Positions 33,343 to 33,589 of a stretch of 33,589 bases of DNA are shown piece after piece; position 1 is the stretch's first letter, and every line of letters starts with the position of its first letter. The DNA lies in contig JAZSOT010000057.1 in NCBI GenBank assembly GCA_045537065.1, forward strand, positions 1 through 33,589, given 5' to 3'. The translations under genes and the position numbers were made by a program. The stretch is from RGIG8709 sp045537065. Lineage in GTDB: Bacteria > Bacillota > Clostridia > Monoglobales > Monoglobaceae. The notes under the pieces were generated by a model. The model was not told the DNA's origin. It did not search any database and saw only the letters and a list, made by a program, of their open reading frames with translations.

Positions 33343-33417
33343 GGAGCTGGTGGCGTGACTTGAACACGTGACCTTCTGATTACGAATCAGATGCACTACC
33401 GACTGTGCTACACCAGC
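33342..33417 (-). tRNA. tRNA-Thr (anticodon CGT)
   Basis: On the - strand the acceptor GCTGGTG pairs with CACCAGC, the discriminator is T and CCA is encoded (33344-33342). The anticodon stem TCTGA/TCAGA carries loop TTCGTAA; the anticodon CGT (complement of 33382-33384) reads ACG threonine codons. The T arm contains GTTCAAGTC. It has its own promoter and terminator. Confidence 0.96.
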
Positions 33418-33458
33418 ATATTATTAATAATTAAATTGCGGAATTAAAACACGAATTC

Positions 33459-33487
33459 AGTATACAATAAACATATAGTTTTGTCAA
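33459..33487 (-). promoter_or_regulatory. Consensus promoter of tRNA-Thr (- strand)
   Basis: Read on the - strand: TTGACA (complement of 33482-33487), 17 bases, then TATACT (complement of 33459-33464). A start near 33452 is about 35 bases upstream of the mature tRNA. It is the closest match to the vegetative consensus in the window. Confidence 0.9.
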
Positions 33488-33589
33488 TAAAGTTTGTTAA
33501 TTTTAGGCGGTTTTATGGTGTTTAATAGGTTTAAGGAAAAATTTTTTAACAGTATTGTATATAAACTGTACAAAATGATAAAGGATTAT
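33488..33589. other. Gene-free right edge
   Basis: These 102 A/T-rich bases carry no reading frame with a ribosome site. TTAACA (33546-33551) with TACAAA 17 bases later is a poor promoter match on the + strand, perhaps for a gene beyond the window. Confidence 0.3.

Overview
The window is a low-GC, gene-dense segment that looks like the chromosome of an anaerobic, probably spore-forming member of class Clostridia (Bacillota). Supporting signs are ireB, the lonB-lonA-engB block known from sporulating Firmicutes, a short-form HisG paired with HisZ, a short-form QueG, strong purine-rich ribosome binding sites, GTG and TTG starts, and two matches to the Spo0A box. No phage, plasmid, IS or CRISPR genes are seen. 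Every protein gene is on the + strand; only the tRNA-Thr at the right end is on the - strand.

Layout. 1-840: ireB, a terminator, tRNA-Arg(CCT), a second terminator, then a gene-free stretch with a 180-bp array of small hairpins bounded by inverted ends, and a strong bidirectional terminator. 840-11183: lonB, lonA, engB, hisS, aspS, a DUF4340 membrane-anchored protein and tyrS, tightly packed; lonA has its own promoter inside the end of lonB. 11184-11405: a gene-free gap with a promoter and a GC-rich terminator that could frame a small RNA of about 150 nt. 11406-14337: three tandem M42 aminopeptidase paralogues, the third of which has lost every metal-binding and catalytic residue.

14325-24625: a strong promoter drives an 8-cysteine mini-protein and then hisZ-G-D-C-B-H-A-F-IE, which covers histidine synthesis from PRPP and ATP except for histidinol-phosphate phosphatase. 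A three-gene zinc/manganese-type ABC importer follows after only 24 bp and ends in a clear terminator, so metal uptake may be co-expressed with the metal-dependent His enzymes.

24645-27878: two Spo0A-box matches lie upstream of a near-consensus promoter for pncB, a divergent PRPP synthetase and a secreted stalk-domain protein. The first two would couple PRPP supply to NAD salvage. 27901-30612: recR-queG-rlmD with overlapping reading frames (DNA repair plus tRNA and rRNA modification). 30622-33239: a two-domain Eis-like GNAT acetyltransferase broken by a -1 frameshift, then an M20-family amidohydrolase. 33311-33487: tRNA-Thr(CGT) on the - strand with a consensus promoter and its own terminator.

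Most of the window is ordinary housekeeping. The parts most worth a second look are the dead M42 paralogue, the Cys-rich leader protein of the his operon, the fusion of zinc import to that operon, the Cys/His cluster in the importer ATPase, the Spo0A-box pair, the hairpin array and the frameshifted GNAT gene. I see no new defence or mobile system here.
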